64,000 bases of DNA from Bacillota bacterium (GCA_009711705.1 VENG01000042.1:1-64000); one strand, 5' to 3'; numbered from the stretch's first letter, positions 23,492 through 32,814 are shown. Numbers and translations: made by a program. The notes: generated by a model not told the origin, from the letters alone.

Positions 23492-23566
23492 GAGTAAGGG
23501 GGTGGTAATATCACCGTAAACTCACCGGCTGTTCCATTAAAAGCCGTTATGAAAAACGAGGAAGTT

Positions 23567-24079
23567 ATGGAAAAAGACTTTCAAATTCTCTATTCAAAAA
23601 TGTACCCCAAATTAGTTCGCCAGGCCGCTTTCGTCTTAGGCGACCGGGCAGTGGCCGAAGATATGGCCCAGGAAGCTCTTCTGCGCCTGCACAAAATTGG
23701 GATGTCTACTATAGATAATCACCCGGCCTGGCTTTCCAAGGTAACCAATAACCTATGTTTTAGTTATATGCGCAGCGAAGGAAGCCGGCGCCGTCGAGAG
23801 CAAACAGTTTTAGAAAACTCAGCGGAGGATACTTTCTTCCAGGCTACCGCTTCAGCTGAAAGCACAGCATTAAACAGGGAAGAATTTCGGATAATTCACA
23901 AAGCCCTAAAAAAACTGCAACCCCGTGACCGTATGGTATTACTTATGAAGTTTTCCGGGTACAAATATGACGAAATAGCAGCAACAGTAGAGATAAACAG
24001 AAACTCAGTAGGAACAATTCTAGCCCGAGCCCGTAAAAAATTCAAACAAGAATACGAGCTCATTTGTCCCATTACTTAA
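23567..24079 (+). CDS. ECF RNA polymerase sigma factor
   Basis: This 170-residue ECF-type sigma factor has region 2 with LVRQAAFVLGDRAVAEDMAQEALLRLH and region 4 with LQPRDRMVLLMKFSGYKYDEIAATV. ATG at 23567 follows GAGGAAG; another ATG at 23549 is in frame but has a poorer site. It is followed 13 bases later by its zinc-finger anti-sigma factor and then an ABC exporter pair, all on one strand. Confidence 0.93.
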   Translation: MEKDFQILYSKMYPKLVRQAAFVLGDRAVAEDMAQEALLRLHKIGMSTIDNHPAWLSKVTNNLCFSYMRSEGSRRRREQTVLENSAEDTFFQATASAESTALNREEFRIIHKALKKLQPRDRMVLLMKFSGYKYDEIAATVEINRNSVGTILARARKKFKQEYELICPIT

Positions 24080-24092
24080 GGGAGGTGACACC

Positions 24093-25217
24093 ATGAAGTG
24101 TCCGGATACCGGCACGTGGCAGGCATATTTAGACGGAGAGCTTACGAAAGAGGAAAGAATTTCACTTCAGGAGCATTCCCAAAATTGTCCGGAGTGCACT
24201 GATACACTCGATGAATTATCTAACCTGGAGAGATGGTCAACCGCGAGCCTGACAGCTTATCGCTCCGCTACAGATAAAATGCCAGTAGAACATACTACCG
24301 TGCAAAAAGCTAATACAGAAAACAATAAAATCAAGGTGAAATCGAAAGGAGCAACTTGGATGAAGAAAGGATTTAAACGGTGGGCAGCTGTGGCTGCTTC
24401 CATAACCCTGTTAACAGCAGCACTTACTATGACCCCGGTACAGCAAGCAGTGGCTAACTTTCTATCCATTTTTCGGGTACAGCAGATTGAGGTAATCCAA
24501 TTAAACCCCGATGATATGCGGCAAATGGCCAATGATATACAGTCCAAAGTAGGAGAAGTAGACTTGCAGCAGTTTGGCAAAGTTGATATTGAGCAGAAAC
24601 CTGAGCAGCAACGCATACCCCTGGATGAAATGGCAGCTAAAGTACCCTTTGAGTTCAAACAACCGGCAGTCATTCCGGATGGTTTTATGCCCGAACAATT
24701 GGCCTCATTGATCAGCGAAGGCAAATCGGAATTCCAACTTAACGTGGAACAGGTGAATTCCCTGCTCAAATCTCTGGGTTCCCCAACACTTTTACCTGCA
24801 TCCCTGGATGGTAAGGCCTTCAGCGTCAGCACACCTGCCATTGCACAGGTAAGATACGTGCATCAAGACGGCAAAGAAAGCTTTAGCTATAGCCAATTTG
24901 AAAGCCCGGAAATTATCGCACCGTCAGGAGTTGACGCCAACGCCCTAAGAGCAGCCCTTTTGGACCTTCCCATTTTACCTGACGATCTGCGCACTCAGCT
25001 GGCGAGCATTGAGGATTGGCAGCATACTATGGTACTCCCCTCTGCCCAGGAGTCAGAGGAAATAAAGATAAATGGCAATAAGGCAATACTTTCCATGGGT
25101 ACAAGCGACTATACCAACCTTATCTGGATTGACGGTGATGTTATCTACCAGATGAGCGGAAATCTTGACCGTGATAATATCCTGCAAATCGCAAATTCTT
25201 TATACCAGTCTAACTAA
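24093..25217 (+). CDS. Zinc-finger anti-sigma factor with extracytoplasmic domain
   Basis: The 374-residue protein begins with a zf-HC2 anti-sigma domain: SLQEHSQNCPECTDTL gives the HxxxCxxC motif. One membrane segment lies near residue 95-115 (AAVAASITLLTAALTM), followed by a large outer domain ending in a DUF4367-like strand region (GNKAILSMGTSDYTNLIWI). It probably binds the sigma factor encoded just before it and releases it on an outside signal. The RBS GGGAGGTGA supports the ATG. Confidence 0.88.
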   Translation: MKCPDTGTWQAYLDGELTKEERISLQEHSQNCPECTDTLDELSNLERWSTASLTAYRSATDKMPVEHTTVQKANTENNKIKVKSKGATWMKKGFKRWAAVAASITLLTAALTMTPVQQAVANFLSIFRVQQIEVIQLNPDDMRQMANDIQSKVGEVDLQQFGKVDIEQKPEQQRIPLDEMAAKVPFEFKQPAVIPDGFMPEQLASLISEGKSEFQLNVEQVNSLLKSLGSPTLLPASLDGKAFSVSTPAIAQVRYVHQDGKESFSYSQFESPEIIAPSGVDANALRAALLDLPILPDDLRTQLASIEDWQHTMVLPSAQESEEIKINGNKAILSMGTSDYTNLIWIDGDVIYQMSGNLDRDNILQIANSLYQSN

Positions 25218-25232
25218 GTAGAGGTAACGAAT

Positions 25233-26174
25233 ATGCTGGCAATTGAAACGCACGAATTAACAATGACATATCAGGGTATTGGGGGCTGCCAGGGGATTTC
25301 CCTGGCAGTTCCCCAAGGTTCCATTTTCGGCCTGCTTGGCCCTAACGGTGCAGGCAAAAGTACACTGGTAAAAATGCTGGTAGGCTTACTGCATCCCACT
25401 TCGGGACAGGCAAAAATATTGGGTAAGCCCATAGGCGACGTAACTGCCCGAAAACGTGTGGGTTTTCTCCCGGAAAACTTTGCTTACCATGACTGGCTGA
25501 CAGGTAAGGACCTTCTACGGTTCCATGCCTCGCTTTACGGCATAAGCAGGTCTGAAGCCGGAAATAGAATTCCACAAGTACTAAAGAGGATAGGGCTTAA
25601 GGATCAGAGGGAAAAAAAGATAGGTGATTACAGCAAGGGTATGCAGCAGAGAATTGGACTCGGGTGTGCCCTAGTGGCAGACCCGGACGTTCTGTTTCTG
25701 GATGAACCAACTTCCGCTCTCGACCCCATCGGCAGAAAGGAAGTCCGGGATCTCTTAGCAGCATTGAAGGCCGAGGGAAAAACTGTCTTTATAAACAGCC
25801 ATTTATTGAGTGAGCTGGAGACAGTCTGTGACCAAATTGCCATTATCAAGGAAAGTCGTTTAATTTTTCAGGGTGATTGGCGGGAAATTGTTAATAAGGG
25901 AGCCCGTGTAAAAGTGATTACCGGCAAACAACCACTACTCCAGAAAATTAAAGATAGCGGTGAATTTAATTTGATATCTCACCGTGACCTTTCCAGTAAA
26001 GGTGAAAGCATTTCCAAGCTGCAGGAATTAATATTTACCTGCCCGGCCGGGAACAGTATTCCACTGTTGGTGGAGCATTTAGTGCAAAAGGGCTTTCAGA
26101 TACACGAGGTAACACCCATTACTGATTCATTGGAAACTATGTTTTTCCAGTATATATCAAACAGCACCGAGTAA
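25233..26174 (+). CDS. ABC exporter ATP-binding protein
   Basis: This 313-residue ABC-2-type ATPase has Walker A GPNGAGKST, signature YSKGMQQRIG, Walker B VLFLDEPTSALDP, and the switch His in INSHLLSEL. A C-terminal domain of about 90 residues follows, as in BcrA-like and NatA-like exporters. It lies 15 bases after the anti-sigma factor gene and abuts the permease gene. The export substrate is unknown; peptides, lipids or ions are all possible for this family. Confidence 0.93.
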   Translation: MLAIETHELTMTYQGIGGCQGISLAVPQGSIFGLLGPNGAGKSTLVKMLVGLLHPTSGQAKILGKPIGDVTARKRVGFLPENFAYHDWLTGKDLLRFHASLYGISRSEAGNRIPQVLKRIGLKDQREKKIGDYSKGMQQRIGLGCALVADPDVLFLDEPTSALDPIGRKEVRDLLAALKAEGKTVFINSHLLSELETVCDQIAIIKESRLIFQGDWREIVNKGARVKVITGKQPLLQKIKDSGEFNLISHRDLSSKGESISKLQELIFTCPAGNSIPLLVEHLVQKGFQIHEVTPITDSLETMFFQYISNSTE

Positions 26175-27068
26175 ATGTTCAAAGTTGTCAGAAAGAAGGT
26201 AGCGTTTTTGCTTAATATAGCTAGATTAACATTCATGGAAGTATCGAGAAAGAAAATATTTATGGTAACCATTGTGCTCTCATTGATTTTCCTTTTACTC
26301 TACGGAGTTACCTTAGAGCGCGCAGCTGAAGATATGGCACGTATGAAGGATATGGGTGGGCAGCAGATGGTTATCCAGCAAGTTATAGGAAGTCAGTTAC
26401 TAGGTTTGGGCCTTTATTTTGCCTCCATGCTTTTGGCACTGCTGTCTCTGATGGCCAGTGTAGGCTCGGTGGCTTCGGAAGTTGAAAGTGGCCTATTACA
26501 CGCTATAGTTTCTAAACCCATTAAACGCAGTGACATAATTTTAGGTAAGTATTTTGGTTACGGATTGATGCTAAGTTCCTACGCACTGGTGCTATTTTCT
26601 GGTGTGATGGCCATAAATTACGCTTACAATGCAAATGTCCTATCTCTATTAACCAAACCCCTTCTGGTATACGGAGCTCTGTTATTTGCCCTTCAACCAA
26701 TGATACTCCTCGGCGTGGCAATGGTCTTCAGTACTCTAACCAGAACACTTACAGCCGGTATTATTTCTTTTACCCTTTACGGGTTAGGCATGGTGGGAGG
26801 CTTTTTAGAGCAAATAGGCGGCATGATTTCTAAGTCCAGCCTAATCACGATAGGAATCGTCACCAGCCTGGTAATACCAAGCGATGCCCTGTTTCGAAAG
26901 GTAGTAAGTATTATCAACGGAAACCAGGAAAACCCTTTTAGCGCTTTGGCTGCCGCCCCGTTTGGAGTAACCGTCCCGCCCAGCAATGCCATGCTTGTTT
27001 ATACAGGCATTTACATTTGTGGCTGCATATTACTTTCTATTTATAATTTCAAAAAGAGAGACCTGTAA
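26175..27068 (+). CDS. ABC-2 type exporter permease
   Basis: This 297-residue integral membrane protein has about six hydrophobic segments and the ABC-2 permease motif VESGLLHAIVSKPIKRSDIILGKYFG. It starts with ATG in the base after the ATPase stop and ends with a KKRDL tail. Together with the ATPase it forms an exporter likely controlled by the ECF sigma factor upstream. Confidence 0.9.
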   Translation: MFKVVRKKVAFLLNIARLTFMEVSRKKIFMVTIVLSLIFLLLYGVTLERAAEDMARMKDMGGQQMVIQQVIGSQLLGLGLYFASMLLALLSLMASVGSVASEVESGLLHAIVSKPIKRSDIILGKYFGYGLMLSSYALVLFSGVMAINYAYNANVLSLLTKPLLVYGALLFALQPMILLGVAMVFSTLTRTLTAGIISFTLYGLGMVGGFLEQIGGMISKSSLITIGIVTSLVIPSDALFRKVVSIINGNQENPFSALAAAPFGVTVPPSNAMLVYTGIYICGCILLSIYNFKKRDL

Positions 27069-27080
27069 GTCTTTTTATCA

Positions 27081-27112
27081 TTGCGCACATCAAAAAAATT
27101 TGATATGATGTG
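27081..27112 (+). promoter_or_regulatory. arsR promoter with overlapping operator; probable leaderless start
   Basis: TTGCGC at 27081-27086 and TATGAT at 27104-27109 are 17 bases apart. An inverted repeat, CACATCA (27086-27092) and TGATGTG (27106-27112), spans the promoter, with ATCAA/TTGAT inside it. Transcription would begin about seven bases after the -10, at or next to the ATG at 27116. Confidence 0.65.
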
Positions 27113-27115
27113 TCT

Positions 27116-27436
27116 ATGATTAATAGTGTAAGAATTGCCAGAGCATTAAGTGATCCTATTCGCTATAAAATTCTATTAATGCTAGCCCACACTGAAGAGG
27201 GATGCTGCCCCGTATCCGATAAGGATGAGCAGAGGACCGGTTTATGTAATTGTGAGTTGGTGGCTGAATTGGGCTTAATTCAATCCCGTATTTCCTACCA
27301 TATGAAAGAGCTTGTGGAAGCAGGCCTGGTATTGGAAGAACCCCGGGGCAAGTGGAGATATTATTTTCTTAACACCAAAACCCTGCAAAAATATATCATA
27401 CAGATAAATAAAGATTTTGCTCTAATGACTGAGTAA
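27116..27436 (+). CDS. arsR: ArsR-family arsenic-responsive repressor
   Basis: This 106-residue winged-helix repressor begins MINSVRIARALSDPIRYKIL. It contains a GCCPV pair and the LCNCEL motif near residue 45, comparable to the CxC arsenic site of ArsR, and IQSRISYHMKELVEAGLV as the recognition helix. No Shine-Dalgarno sequence lies before the ATG at 27116 (or the in-frame GTG at 27110), which fits a leaderless message. It precedes an arsenite methyltransferase gene and probably represses both. Confidence 0.88.
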   Translation: MINSVRIARALSDPIRYKILLMLAHTEEGCCPVSDKDEQRTGLCNCELVAELGLIQSRISYHMKELVEAGLVLEEPRGKWRYYFLNTKTLQKYIIQINKDFALMTE

Positions 27437-27484
27437 AATTTTTTAACTGCATAAATCATTTATTTGATACGAGGAGGTCTAACT

Positions 27485-28306
27485 ATGGACAAAGATATTA
27501 GAGAAGTGGTCAAACTTAAATATGCCGAAGCGATAACCCAAAAAACGGGCTGCTGTTCCGGCAATAGTGGATGCTGTTCTCCAGGCAGCTCAGATGCCAT
27601 GGATATGATCACCGGAAACCTTTACGGGCAAAATGAAGTAGAAGGTCTTCCCGGAGACATGGTTGCCACATCTTTTGGCTGCGGAAACCCCACAGCTCTG
27701 GCTGAATTGCGCGATGGCGAAACGGTACTGGATTTGGGTAGCGGTGCAGGTCTGGATGTGCTTCTTTCCGCCCGCAGAGTAGGTCCGTCGGGAAAGGCGT
27801 ATGGACTGGATATGACTGTCGAGATGTTGGATGAGGCCAGAGCCAACCAGGCTAAGGCTGGTATTAATAACGTTGAATTTTTGCAAGGGCATATTGAGGA
27901 TATACCCCTGCCCGAAAATACGGTTGATGTAATCATTTCCAACTGTGTCATCAACTTATCCGGCAACAAAGACCAAGTCATGAAGGAAGCTTTCCGGGTT
28001 CTTAAGCCGGGCGGTAGATTTGCCGTATCTGATATTGTATTAAAAAAGCCACTGCCGGAAAAAGCGCAAGAAGACCTGGTAGCCTGGACAGGGTGTATTG
28101 CCGGTGCGATGCTGGAGCAAGAGTATACGGAAAAACTGGCCCAGGCGGGTTTTACTAACGTAGAAGTAGAAACAACGCGGGTCTATAATTTTAGCGACCA
28201 GGATGTGCAGCAAATGCTGCCCAGTCTTTCTAAAGACGATCTACAGGAACTGAATGGGGCTGCGGTAAGCGCTTTTATCAGAGCTATGAAGCCGTCAGCA
28301 GATTAA
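27485..28306 (+). CDS. arsM: Arsenite S-adenosylmethionine methyltransferase
   Basis: This 273-residue cytoplasmic enzyme methylates arsenite using S-adenosylmethionine, giving volatile or less toxic forms. It has the SAM motif VLDLGSGAGLDVLLSARRVG, the Cys-rich N-terminal stretch GCCSGNSGCCSPG, and conserved cysteines in SFGCGNP, SNCVINLS and WTGCIAGAM, matching the arsenic-binding cysteines of ArsM. AGGAGG precedes the ATG. It follows arsR by 48 bases; no arsenite exporter gene is adjacent. Confidence 0.92.
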   Translation: MDKDIREVVKLKYAEAITQKTGCCSGNSGCCSPGSSDAMDMITGNLYGQNEVEGLPGDMVATSFGCGNPTALAELRDGETVLDLGSGAGLDVLLSARRVGPSGKAYGLDMTVEMLDEARANQAKAGINNVEFLQGHIEDIPLPENTVDVIISNCVINLSGNKDQVMKEAFRVLKPGGRFAVSDIVLKKPLPEKAQEDLVAWTGCIAGAMLEQEYTEKLAQAGFTNVEVETTRVYNFSDQDVQQMLPSLSKDDLQELNGAAVSAFIRAMKPSAD

Positions 28307-28389
28307 AAAGTGCAGTGTACCTATACCTTTTTTATAGGGAATGTCTTACAATAGAAATAGGAGACATAACTTAAAAAGGGGGAGGCAGA

Positions 28390-28614
28390 ATGATTGAAAC
28401 GCTACCAGCTTATGGAGTGGCGGCAGGAATAATCCCACTTATGATTTTGTTGTTTGTGGGTTTAATATTCCTTTTTACATGGTTATTACAATGGCTGTGG
28501 AACATAACCATGCCCGACGTTTTCGGGTTAAAAGTAATTACTTTTTGGCAGGCTTTTAGGCTGTTGATTATAGCCGGTTTGCTGTTTGGAGGGCCTACCG
28601 TAGTGGGAGGCTAA
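28390..28614 (+). CDS. Small membrane protein
   Basis: The 74-residue product has two hydrophobic stretches, about residues 12-38 and 54-70, with the conserved-looking TMPDVFGLKVITFWQAFRLL between them. The GGGGGAGG site and spacing strongly support the ATG. Similar short proteins of unknown role occur in Bacillus and clostridia. The terminator starts at the base after the stop. Confidence 0.7.
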   Translation: MIETLPAYGVAAGIIPLMILLFVGLIFLFTWLLQWLWNITMPDVFGLKVITFWQAFRLLIIAGLLFGGPTVVGG

Positions 28615-28654
28615 AAGAAGCCCCTCTTGGCATAAACGCAAAGAGGGGCTTCTT
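28615..28654. terminator. Bidirectional terminator between convergent genes
   Basis: A perfect 14-bp stem (28615-28628 with 28641-28654) has A residues on its left and T residues on its right. It can end both the small membrane protein transcript and the minus-strand gene that stops at 28673. Confidence 0.9.
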
Positions 28655-28672
28655 TATATTCAACCTAATTAG

Positions 28673-29953
28673 TTATTGACTTACCGGTTCTTCTACTGTT
28701 TTTAAATCTTTGGCTTTACTTACATCCGGGGCCGTAAAAGTCTCGCCCAGTCCGAAGATTTTAAACTCACCCTGCATATCATAGTGCATATTCATTTCTT
28801 TAGGAGCGTCAGACTTTTCTTCCATACGCAATTCTGCACTATTTATATTAAGGTCCATTTTAGCGTCATACTTAACGATGTCATTAAACAGTGTATCTTT
28901 ATTGATATAAGCCTGGTAATAGTAATCAATATTCATATTTTCAATTAACTTCTGCATCTGCTGGTTCATTTCCTGTGGATCATCCTCAAGGTTCATACCC
29001 TGCACCACTTGCTGCATCATCTTCTGGTAACCCTCCTGGAACTTACTCATATCCAGAGTAGCGTTAACCACGTAATAATCTTCACCATCAATTTGAGTGT
29101 CACTGCCAAAGTTAAGCAGCATCCCCATTTCTTTCATTTGAGCAGCGGCCTTGATGGGATCGGACTGAATGTCTTGCTGCTCGCGCCAAAATTCAGCCGG
29201 GAAGGGCATATCCTGAACTATCCATTCGTCCTGCCCGGGTGCTTTTATATACATTTTTTCAGTAGTCATATATGTTTCTGTTGTCATTTCGGGAACTTCA
29301 CCTTGGCCAATTGGAGTAATTTTTTGGTTAAAATAAAACTCCATTGGTTCACTTTTGATTTGACCTGACATCTCCATTTTTATGTTTTGCGGAACTTCTT
29401 TGATTTCCTTACCGTCTGCCTTGATCTTCATCTGCATATCCATAGTGCCATCCATGGAATAAGTGTTGACTTCCTGGGTCACTTTATTAGATTTGACCAA
29501 AAGCTCGGAAGGAGTCATGCCGTCCCTGGTTTCACTGCGGTTCAACACTACCATACTTTGCGCATTATCCCAATCCACATCAAAACCAAATGTCTCAGCG
29601 GTATAACGCAGCGGAACAAAAACTTTGCCTTCTGATTTAACCGGTGCATAAGGAAGAGTTACTGGTTCATTATCCAGCAAAGCATCTTGTTTACCCACAG
29701 TTAATTCTAAAGTTTTATCTTGTTCTGTAATCTGCAAAGTATTGTTAGCGGTCAAATTGACATCGACACCTGCAAACCGTGCAAAAGCATCCACAGATAC
29801 CATGCTGTATCCTTCTTCTAACAGTACATTAAAATTATTTACTTGATCGCCGTTCACACTAAGGTCTGCTTTTACGCCTGCAAAAGCAGGTAATGCTCCA
29901 CACAACGCCACCGATAATGCTAATACAACAATTAAAAAATTTCTCCTCTTCAA
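28673..29953 (-). CDS. Exported protein with copper amine oxidase-like N-terminal domain
   Basis: This is a secreted protein of about 426 residues. The signal peptide KRRNFLIVVLALSVAL ends near AFAG. A copper amine oxidase N1-like stalk domain follows (VSVDAFARFAGVDVN, then VFVPLRYTAETFGFDVDWD), and then a lipoprotein-type beta domain resembling DUF6612/LppX (MTPSELLVKSNKVTQEVNTY). Many Met and acidic residues lie in the second half. TTG at 29953 gives a good distance from AGGGGGTG; GTG at 29962 is the alternative. The role is unknown; it probably binds the cell wall or a lipid. Confidence 0.75.
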   Translation of the reverse strand: MKRRNFLIVVLALSVALCGALPAFAGVKADLSVNGDQVNNFNVLLEEGYSMVSVDAFARFAGVDVNLTANNTLQITEQDKTLELTVGKQDALLDNEPVTLPYAPVKSEGKVFVPLRYTAETFGFDVDWDNAQSMVVLNRSETRDGMTPSELLVKSNKVTQEVNTYSMDGTMDMQMKIKADGKEIKEVPQNIKMEMSGQIKSEPMEFYFNQKITPIGQGEVPEMTTETYMTTEKMYIKAPGQDEWIVQDMPFPAEFWREQQDIQSDPIKAAAQMKEMGMLLNFGSDTQIDGEDYYVVNATLDMSKFQEGYQKMMQQVVQGMNLEDDPQEMNQQMQKLIENMNIDYYYQAYINKDTLFNDIVKYDAKMDLNINSAELRMEEKSDAPKEMNMHYDMQGEFKIFGLGETFTAPDVSKAKDLKTVEEPVSQ

Positions 29954-30054
29954 GTCAAGCACCCCCTAAAAATTTGATACTTGTTTTTCCCCTAGAAAGA
30001 TTGCTTTTTCAGCGAAACACCCCCAGTATTTAATATCGTTAACCATTCTACACT

Positions 30055-30723
30055 TTAAGTTAAATCCCTGCCTCGTAGTGCCCGCACCGCATCAAGCATA
30101 GAAACTGATAAGACCGCGGCGGCCACAAGCAGCATGATTATAACAAAATCCGCTTCCGAAAAAACAACATAAATGCCGGGGAAAGCCTTTAAAGTAACAA
30201 AACCCAGCACACCAATCAAAAGGGGCAAAACCAAAGACATTACCAGCAAGGCCCAACCCATTTTACTGTATCCAAAGCGGAAAAATGACCATTGCATTAC
30301 GCTGCCCACGATCAAAACACTAGCCAGGCTGGAAAGCCCGGTGGTCCAAAAGTGGTTAAGACTTTCCTGCTGTATAATACCCATCAAACCGGACAAGAAA
30401 AGTATAAAGAGGGTTGTTAAAAGAGCGGTGACGCAAAGCAGTAATATAACTAAAAACTTTACACCCACTATCTTCTTGCAGCTAAGCGGGAGACTGCGTA
30501 AAAAAGTAAGCCCGCCAATTTTATCCTCATGGTAACCGGACTGGAAAATAAAGCTATAAACCAGCATGAAGCTCAATCCACCGGTCATACTTGCCACTAT
30601 ACCCTCAGGATTCAATTTAACCGATAACAATAAAACGGTGAAAAATATAGGCAACCCAAGCAATATCAAACGGGCAATTAACGTTTTAATAAAATGCCAC
30701 TCTTTTTGCAGTAACGGCCACAT
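30055..30723 (-). CDS. ABC-2 type exporter permease (second)
   Basis: This 222-residue integral membrane protein has about six hydrophobic segments. YHEDKIGGLTFLRSLPLSCKKIVGVKF matches a pattern in ABC-2 permeases of YtrA-controlled exporters. It is the last gene of a four-gene minus-strand operon (regulator, ATPase, two permeases). The start is supported by AAGGGGTG. Confidence 0.82.
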   Translation of the reverse strand: MWPLLQKEWHFIKTLIARLILLGLPIFFTVLLLSVKLNPEGIVASMTGGLSFMLVYSFIFQSGYHEDKIGGLTFLRSLPLSCKKIVGVKFLVILLLCVTALLTTLFILFLSGLMGIIQQESLNHFWTTGLSSLASVLIVGSVMQWSFFRFGYSKMGWALLVMSLVLPLLIGVLGFVTLKAFPGIYVVFSEADFVIIMLLVAAAVLSVSMLDAVRALRGRDLT

Positions 30724-30755
30724 ACTCTTTACACCCCTTTGCCCTTACAATTTAT

Positions 30756-31427
30756 CTATGTTAAATCTAATTTGTTCAATGCATTCACTGAAGCGTTCCA
30801 GAGAAAAAACATTACTGCAATGGCAGCCATCACGGCGGACGCTAGAATGTGGAGGGGTGAGATACCTGCTATTACTTCCGGCAAACTTGGGAAAAGAGTA
30901 CCTACGGTCATGCCGCCAAAGAATAAAGTCATGAAAGTTACCGCATATACATACTGCATTCTGGCATACCCCCAACGGTAATAAATAAAGACCACTAGAC
31001 AGTTAAAACACAAATTCGCTAAACCGGCAAATACACCATAAGCCCCAATTCTAAACCAATAGAGTGCCGATGGATTTACAAGCTGAAAAGCTAATAAAGC
31101 TAAGCAACCGATCAAGAGAGCACACACCGTTACTACTGCCAGGGCTAGAAATCTCCCGGCCACAATTTGCACCGTTGAAACAGGGAGGGCACGCACAAAG
31201 GATAGACTATTGTTTTTATCCTCGTAAAAGCAGGTCTGAATGGTGAAACTATAGGTTCCAATAAAGACAAAGATAAGTATTGCCGGTAGAAAACCTATAT
31301 CGTTAACCGAAACAAGTATACTGATTATTAAACCCGCTGTAACCATTAGCCATAAGAGTTTTTTCTTTTGTAAATAAAGGTCCTTCCATGCCAGTTGCCA
31401 TGCTAGTGTCAATGCTATTTTCCACAT
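30756..31427 (-). CDS. ABC-2 type exporter permease (first)
   Basis: This roughly 223-residue membrane protein is a paralogue of the next one; FYEDKNNSLSFVRALPVSTVQIVAGRF corresponds to the same motif. It has about six hydrophobic segments. ATG at 31427 follows GGGAGGG; the longer frame from 31454 would run into the ATPase gene. It starts one base after the ATPase stop. Confidence 0.85.
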   Translation of the reverse strand: MWKIALTLAWQLAWKDLYLQKKKLLWLMVTAGLIISILVSVNDIGFLPAILIFVFIGTYSFTIQTCFYEDKNNSLSFVRALPVSTVQIVAGRFLALAVVTVCALLIGCLALLAFQLVNPSALYWFRIGAYGVFAGLANLCFNCLVVFIYYRWGYARMQYVYAVTFMTLFFGGMTVGTLFPSLPEVIAGISPLHILASAVMAAIAVMFFLWNASVNALNKLDLT

Positions 31428-31428
31428 T

Positions 31429-32316
31429 TCAAACACCCTCCCTGGAAAGTACAATCATAATCTCTTCCAGGGTAAGAGGTAACACCTTAATATCTTCAAC
31501 GCCCCGCCTTTGAAGCTCTTGCAGCAACTCCTCGCTGTATTCGCCGGTGACTCCCTGAAAGTAGGCACCCTCATTGCTATATTGAATAAAGTAATCTCTA
31601 ATAGTTTCTATTAAAACGGTACTGGCTAACTTAAGTTGAACCCGCTTATATTTCTCTAAAATGCTTTCTTTGTCGTTATAAAGAACTAATTTGCCCTGGC
31701 GCAAAAAACCAACGTAGTCTGCGACCTTTTCGATATCCCCAATTATATGTGAAGAGAGCAAAACAGTACGGGATTCATCCTGAATCACCTCCAGTAACTC
31801 CTGCAACAAATCGTACCGCACCACGGGGTCCAGACCGGAAGTGGGTTCATCCAATAAAAGCAACTCCGGTTTGTGGGCAAGGGCAAGGGAGAGGGAGAGC
31901 TTCATTTTGTTGCCTTTGGATAGCTGCTTTACTTTTTTATTACCGGATAGCCCAAACTTTTGCAGCAGTGCCCGAAAATAATCATGATCCCATGTCTTAT
32001 AATAGTGCGAAACAAACTGTCCCACCCAGTTAGCGGTTACTTCCTCATATATACGGCAATCCTCTGGAACATATCCTACCAGATTTTTAACTTGCTGTTC
32101 CTGTTTCAGGTAATCCCGCCCTAAAACCGAAATGTTGCCGCTATCGGGGTGTACCAGATTCATTATCATTTTAATCATGGTACTTTTACCGGCACCGTTC
32201 GGCCCCACCAGTCCCATGATGCTGCCCCTGACCAATTCAAAGGAATCTATTTGAACCTCAAAGTCGGTAAACTTTTTACTCACATTCTTAAATATCAGTG
32301 CTTTTTCCATCTCCAT
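31429..32316 (-). CDS. ABC exporter ATP-binding protein (YtrB/EcsA type)
   Basis: The 295-residue ATPase has Walker A GPNGAGKST, signature LSKGNKMKLS, Walker B LLLLDEPTSGLDP and switch motif LSSHIIGD. A C-terminal domain of about 80 residues follows. With the two permeases it forms an exporter under the GntR-type regulator encoded immediately upstream. Antibiotic or cell-envelope functions are known for such clusters; the substrate here is not evident. Confidence 0.92.
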   Translation of the reverse strand: MEMEKALIFKNVSKKFTDFEVQIDSFELVRGSIMGLVGPNGAGKSTMIKMIMNLVHPDSGNISVLGRDYLKQEQQVKNLVGYVPEDCRIYEEVTANWVGQFVSHYYKTWDHDYFRALLQKFGLSGNKKVKQLSKGNKMKLSLSLALAHKPELLLLDEPTSGLDPVVRYDLLQELLEVIQDESRTVLLSSHIIGDIEKVADYVGFLRQGKLVLYNDKESILEKYKRVQLKLASTVLIETIRDYFIQYSNEGAYFQGVTGEYSEELLQELQRRGVEDIKVLPLTLEEIMIVLSREGV

Positions 32317-32700
32317 TTACTTGCCTCCCATTAAGTTTAAAACTTTTTGAAAAGCCTTTGCCGCTTCATTTGGGGTAACTCCTAACGACATTGCATCTTC
32401 CAAAGCACTCTGTATGCGAGTGGTTAATTTACCCAGTGCCTCTTTTTTCTGCGCTTCTTTATCCAAGGTAGAAACAAAACTACCCATACCGGCCCGGGTG
32501 TAGATGAACCCTTCCCGCTCCAATTCTTCATATGCCCGTTTTGTGGTAATCACGCTAGTAGTCACCTCCTTGGCCAGCTGACGAATAGAAGGTAACGGTT
32601 CATGGTCCTTTAATTCCCCTGCAATGATTTTAGCCTTAATTTGCTCTACTATCTGCTGGTAAAGCGGTGCAGGATTTTGCGGCGACAAGTTAATAATCAT
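32317..32700 (-). CDS. GntR-family regulator, YtrA subfamily
   Basis: This is a 127-residue regulator of the short YtrA subgroup. The N-terminal winged helix reads PLYQQIVEQIKAKIIAGEL and LPSIRQLAKE, and the C-terminal dimer segment is only about 50 residues. ATG at 32700 follows GGAGGC. It is the first gene of the exporter operon and probably represses it through the inverted repeat upstream. Confidence 0.92.
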   Translation of the reverse strand: MIINLSPQNPAPLYQQIVEQIKAKIIAGELKDHEPLPSIRQLAKEVTTSVITTKRAYEELEREGFIYTRAGMGSFVSTLDKEAQKKEALGKLTTRIQSALEDAMSLGVTPNEAAKAFQKVLNLMGGK

Positions 32701-32731
32701 GGAATAGCCTCCTGTGTATCCCACTCATACT

Positions 32732-32757
32732 GTGTATGCTATGTATATACAATACAC
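32732..32757. promoter_or_regulatory. Candidate YtrA operator
   Basis: GTGTAT (32732-32737) and ATACAC (32752-32757) form an inverted repeat with a 14-base spacer, 32 bases upstream of the regulator start. It resembles the GTGTA/TACAC operators known for YtrA-type regulators. Confidence 0.5.
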
Positions 32758-32814
32758 TTAAAAGAAAGATCTGTCAATATAGAATTAACAGATCCCAAAA
32801 ATAATGGAGCATCA

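Noticed and set aside
24257..24841. 194-codon minus-strand frame opposite the zinc-finger anti-sigma factor
   Set aside because: It is the antisense shadow of a recognised gene, with no start signal and no known motif.
28615..28654. Long hairpin between convergent genes considered as an RNA gene
   Set aside because: Its A/T flanks and its place between two stop codons are those of a shared terminator.
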